This document shows positions 60,523 to 64,000 of a stretch of 64,000 bases of DNA, piece after piece. This DNA is from Erpetoichthys calabaricus (taxonomy: Eukaryota > Chordata > Cladistia > Polypteriformes > Polypteridae), in NCBI RefSeq assembly GCF_900747795.2, contig NC_041402.2, positions 195,215,489-195,279,488 of the forward strand, in the 5' to 3' direction. The translations under genes and the position numbers were made by a program. Every line of letters begins with the position of its first letter. Positions within the stretch are counted from its first letter, which is position 1. Below the pieces are notes generated by a model. The model saw only the letters and a program-made list of their open reading frames with translations, ran no database searches and was not told where the DNA came from.

Positions 60523-60908
60523 TCTATATATATAATTCACTAAGTCCATGGCAAGCAAGACGCACGCAAGACCGAGCCCCGCCCACCAACAATTCACTAA
60601 GTAGCCGACCATGGCACGCAACTCTAACCCTCCTCCCCGAGGCATGCGCACTTCCTGCTCATGTGCCCGCTCCCAACTCCTCACCTGAGTCGCTTTCATC
60701 TGTGTAGGCGTGCGAGAGAGAGAGAGAGACACACACATGAGAGAGAGACACACACACACACACGAGAGAGAGAGAGAGACACACACATGAGAGAGAGACA
60801 CACACACACATCCTCAAACCCGCCCCATTTGGACAACTGTGTCGTTCAGGAAGTGTTCGCCCATCAATAAATAATTATGCGCCGTATGTTACGCCGCAGG
60901 TTGGCTAG
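60523..60908 (+). mobile_element. Non-autonomous Helitron 1
   Basis: The 5' end is TCTATATATATAATTCACTA after a host A. The 3' end has a hairpin at 60879-60897 (gcgccgta tgt tacgccgc), seven bases, then CTAG followed by a host T. These are the rules for Helitrons: 5' TC, 3' hairpin plus CTRR, insertion between A and T. It is 386 bases long, without coding capacity, and carries a GA/CA tract at 60713-60812. Confidence 0.8.
60713..60812. repeat. (GA)n/(CA)n compound microsatellite
   Basis: GAGA and CACA runs alternate (gagagagagagagacacaca), with a block of about 48 bases repeated twice. Lies inside Helitron 1. Confidence 0.9.
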
Positions 60909-61061
60909 TTTCTTGTAAAAAAAAAAAAAAAAAAAAGATTATTATATTTCCTTCACCGGTGTGCTTCTGTCCTTGTGGTGGTCTAGTAAGGAGGTAGTGT
61001 TGGTCGCTTGCGCCCCCAGATCATTTCTTTCAATATTTTTCTTTCTCTTTGCTGCCAATTA

Positions 61062-62386
61062 TCTTAATACATAATTCGCCTGCCTCCTCACTTACTCATG
61101 TCCGTCCGAAGCCGAAAGTGCAGTCGCCTTCTCCGCCGCTGCCCGAAAAACCTTACGAGACAGAAATCCAACCCAAAAATCGCAGCAGGCAGCTGATTTA
61201 GCCTACGCATTTCAGGATTATTATTCTGAAATCCCAAATCCTTCCACCCAGGCATAGGATATTAGCCCCGATCACAGCCAACCCTCACACTCAAAATAAT
61301 ACGTAAGAACATATTATTATTAAGTACTTTCAGCGGGCGAGTGATGTGAAGATGCAAGTTAATGATGGGCCACATCAAGGGAAATTACTACCAAACAGTG
61401 CGAGTGTCTTCACAAAAATGTAGTCTACAAAGAGATTTTACAACTTTAGTTGCATCCTCACAGGTGGCACAGTGGTAGTGCTGCTGCTTTGCAGTAAGGA
61501 GACTGTGGAAGATTGTGGGTTCGCTTCCCGGTTCCTCCCAGTGTGGATAGCGCTTTGAGTACTGAGAAAAGCGCTATACAAATGTAATGAATTATTATTA
61601 TTATTATTATTATTATTACTGACAGGCCTCCAGTATCCATATTACTATCCGAGAATGGTAAACCGGATGGCATGGACACAGGGACACGGCGATGGGACCA
61701 TGAGACGTACTGTGCAAGGTGCGTACAGCGCGCGTCTCATAAACCGCACGCGAAGTCTTATCCACCGTGTACAAAGGAGTCACAGCCCAAAAACGAAAGA
61801 GCTCAACTGACGTGAATGAGTAATGAAGCAACAACACACCCATGGCTAACGACTACCGACACAGCCACACAAAAAAGAGGACTCTGTGCTGCAGCCCAGA
61901 TTCAAACGGAAGAGGCTATAGAGGCCCCACGGGTCCATACAGTACGGAAGGTGCAGGCTTCACCGCCATATTGTGAGTGACACTACTGCGGAGTGAAGGC
62001 ACAGGCGTCACCGCCATAGTGTGAGTGGCACCACTGTGGAGTGAAGTGAACGCGCGTCTGAAACTGCGGAAGCAAAGTAGGCACGGGTTCAAAACGAACG
62101 AGCTCGACTGATGGATATACAAACAATGTATTTCGGGATACCCAATGCCAGGGGTAGGCGAGCGAAGCGAGCAGGGGGCAGAGCCCCTTTGTACAAACAA
62201 AAAACGTTGTCCTAGATAGCATGTATATTTTAAGTGTACAGTATTTTTTGCCGTGATAAAGCCAAACCTCTTGGTTAATTATCATTACATCACTTTATTT
62301 ATTTCTTATTATTTGTTCTTCATACACTACTGACACAAACTCGTGCCCGTTTTATCTTACGTTGTGGAAACGGGCTTTTTGTCTAG
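61062..62386 (+). mobile_element. Non-autonomous Helitron 2 with SINE insert
   Basis: The 5' end TCTTAATACATAATTCGCCT follows a host A and resembles that of Helitron 1. The 3' end has a hairpin of gcccgttt and aaacgggc (62345-62375), again seven bases, then CTAG and a host T. No Rep/helicase frame is seen. A SINE lies inside at 61.46 kb. A second Helitron-like end (gcgagcgaagcgagcagggg, gcagagcccc) at 62158-62190 suggests an older end or a nested piece. The 5' end is less sure than the 3' end. Confidence 0.65.
61463..61620 (+). mobile_element. tRNA-derived SINE with (ATT)n tail
   Basis: Near-identical to the copy at 54805-54942: ggtggcacagtggtagtgct, gtgggttcgcttcccggttc, gtggatagcgctttgagtac, gagaaaagcgctatacaaat, then an ATT tail of about ten units. 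It is younger than the Helitron it sits in. Confidence 0.9.
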
Positions 62387-62790
62387 TACCATATAATCTG
62401 CATATTGTCAAGCTTGGGTCACACAGCGACACAGGAGAGTTCAGGGAGTAGAAACTTGATTGCAGTTCTGCCAGTTACAAACACAAGTCTCATATACAGA
62501 GGCGAACAGCTGAGAAACGTGACACACCGGCGCCGACTTCTACACCAAGGGGGTCCGGTGGAAAACAGACAGGAGGGCGAGAGACCGAAATGTGAGGAGC
62601 ACGTCACGTGGCCAGCTGGCAGCTGCTCCGGGTAAAGAGGCACAGAAAGCGTGTGCTGCTTACCCATTGAAAAACTCTTTAAGGGGTGGGGGGTTCTGAA
62701 GCGGTCACAATATCAGATATTAGAGATATATAATGGAAGATATAACCTATTATATCGCTCTATTATAACTGTGCCAGCTCGGGGAGCCTA

Positions 62791-63713
62791 CACTGAAAAA
62801 AGTATAACATCCATTCAACCTAAAATAATTAAGGTAATGATTCACACTTAATATTTTCAATCTGAACCAATATAATTCTTTTTATCTTATTGAACCCACA
62901 ATTTTTTAATTTAAGGCAAATCATTTCAAGTGATTGGGGGCAATTCATTTGTTTTATACTGAAGTAAATCAATTAAGTTGTTACAATTTAAAATGGTTTA
63001 TTGGTTGTAACCTATTTTTATGCTATTAGAAATATTATGAACATAACACATTCCAGTGCTGTACCTTTTACATTAATTTAAAAATCTAGTGTAAATACAA
63101 AAGCATCTTGCAGTGTAAAACTTAAATATACAACAAAAAGTTATTAAATGTTTCTACAGCTTTCTTGAAAGTATGTTTTATTATGAGTTCTTATAGTTAA
63201 AATTAACAGTTGAGAAACAGGATTATTTATCAGAAATCCTCCGTTATAAAAATGCCCAGACCTTTTATCGCACACCACGTCCACTCCACTCCACTTTTTT
63301 GGCAGTTGGAAAGCCTGCATGCTGGAAAGTTCTACCGTAAGAAAATACAAAGGGCCCCTCGCACACAGAACACGAACAGCCTAAAAATTAGGTTAAGTGA
63401 AATAGGATTTTTATGTTTATTCCCCTGCGGTGGGTTGGCACCCTGCCCAGAGATTGGTTCCTGCCTTGTGCCCTGTGTTGGCTGAGATTGGCTCCAGCAG
63501 ACCCCTGTGTTCGGATTCAGCGGTTGGAAAATGGATGGATGGATGTTTATTCCCTCCACCATAACTTACTTTGGAACAAATAATTTTTCTTCCTTTGATT
63601 TGAGATCTGAACCCAAATATTTTAAGCTGCAACACTAAACGACTAATCTGAAGTTGCTTGAAAGAGAAAATTTACGTTGAATGAACAACATCGATGTTCT
63701 GCTTTTTTCAGTG
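62791..63713. mobile_element. CACTG...CAGTG inverted-repeat element (non-autonomous)
   Basis: The left end cactgaaaaaagtataacat, followed by ccattcaacctaaaat, matches the complement of the right end (cactgaaaaaagcagaacat, ... cattcaacgtaaat). It is 923 bases long and AT-rich, with no transposase. CACTG ends recall CACTA/EnSpm-like elements, which make 3-base target duplications; the flanks are cta and tta, not a perfect match. It holds a SINE 3' end. Confidence 0.65.
63421..63550 (+). mobile_element. SINE 3' half inside the CACTG element
   Basis: Typical tail blocks are in order: cctgcggtgggttggcaccc, tgcccagagattggttcctg, ccttgtgccctgtgttggct, gagattggctccagcagacc, then gttggaaaatggatggatgg. 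The 5' half is missing. Confidence 0.85.
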
Positions 63714-64000
63714 TTATACTCCAGACATTAGCAACATTGACGCACCGAATTCACAATAAGAAACTACGAGGGTCCGGACCACCTGCCAGGCCACTCATTT
63801 CCTTTTTGGCTGTTTTTTGAACCCCCCCGCCTCTACAGATTCAATGTATGAGGGCATTCATGCCACGGTTGTTTCAGGTGCCCCTTTGGTTCTTCTACAT
63901 GGCACACCTGAAATGCCAGGTGCCAATGATGTTGACCACAGCTGTACCAGACAAGCCCCCCCCCCCGGGTGGACATCAGGAGGGTCATTCCCAGTCTTTA

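Overview
The window looks like nuclear DNA of a ray-finned fish. The evidence is vertebrate exon-intron genes with GT-AG junctions, L2-type LINE and Penelope remains, several tRNA-derived SINE families with fish-type tails, Helitron ends, and very many (ATCT)n/(ATAG)n tracts next to a dispersed motif like gtgaaaggcgctatata. That repeat mix reminds me of Polypteriformes (bichirs, reedfish), but the order is a guess.

All four recognisable host genes lie on the + strand. (1) At 119-7864 is the 3' part of a gene with three fibronectin type III (FN3) domains, an acidic linker and a long low-complexity tail; I could not name it. (2) SAPCD2 (12183-22338) is complete in six exons, 372 codons. (3) ENTPD2 (40474-45827) is complete in nine exons, 501 codons, with all five apyrase-conserved regions. 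(4) PHPT1 (56686-59269) has three exons with good splice sites, but its reading frame slips about four times, each like one extra base. From memory, SAPCD2, ENTPD2 and PHPT1 also lie together in human 9q34.3, so this is a conserved neighbourhood. The genes do not form one pathway: SAPCD2 is a cell-polarity and spindle-orientation factor, ENTPD2 an ecto-ATPase, PHPT1 a phosphohistidine phosphatase.

The rest is introns and intergenic DNA full of repeats. 3.3-6.7 kb (last large intron of gene 1): a 5'-truncated L2 LINE, SINEs and ATCT tracts. 8.6-12 kb: intergenic, with a hairpin copy of a ~43-bp repeat. 12.7-19.5 kb: SAPCD2 intron 1 with two minisatellites. 23-40 kb: gene-free; holds a G-rich tandem repeat, a Penelope-like element with large inverted arms, a ~550-bp tandem duplication, and a segmental duplication whose internal ATCT array has grown in one copy. 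46-56 kb: a second ~43-bp array (47.7-48.4 kb), a near full-length L2 LINE (51.2-54.3 kb), SINEs and a 5S-like fragment. 56.8-58.9 kb: PHPT1 intron 1 with a mariner snap-back remnant. 60.5-63.7 kb: two non-autonomous Helitrons and a CACTG-ended inverted-repeat element, each of the last two carrying a SINE.

I found no new cellular system. The most interesting signals are the frame-disrupted PHPT1, the dispersed ~43-bp repeat, the link between LINE/SINE tails and ATCT arrays, and the clean pair of Helitron ends.
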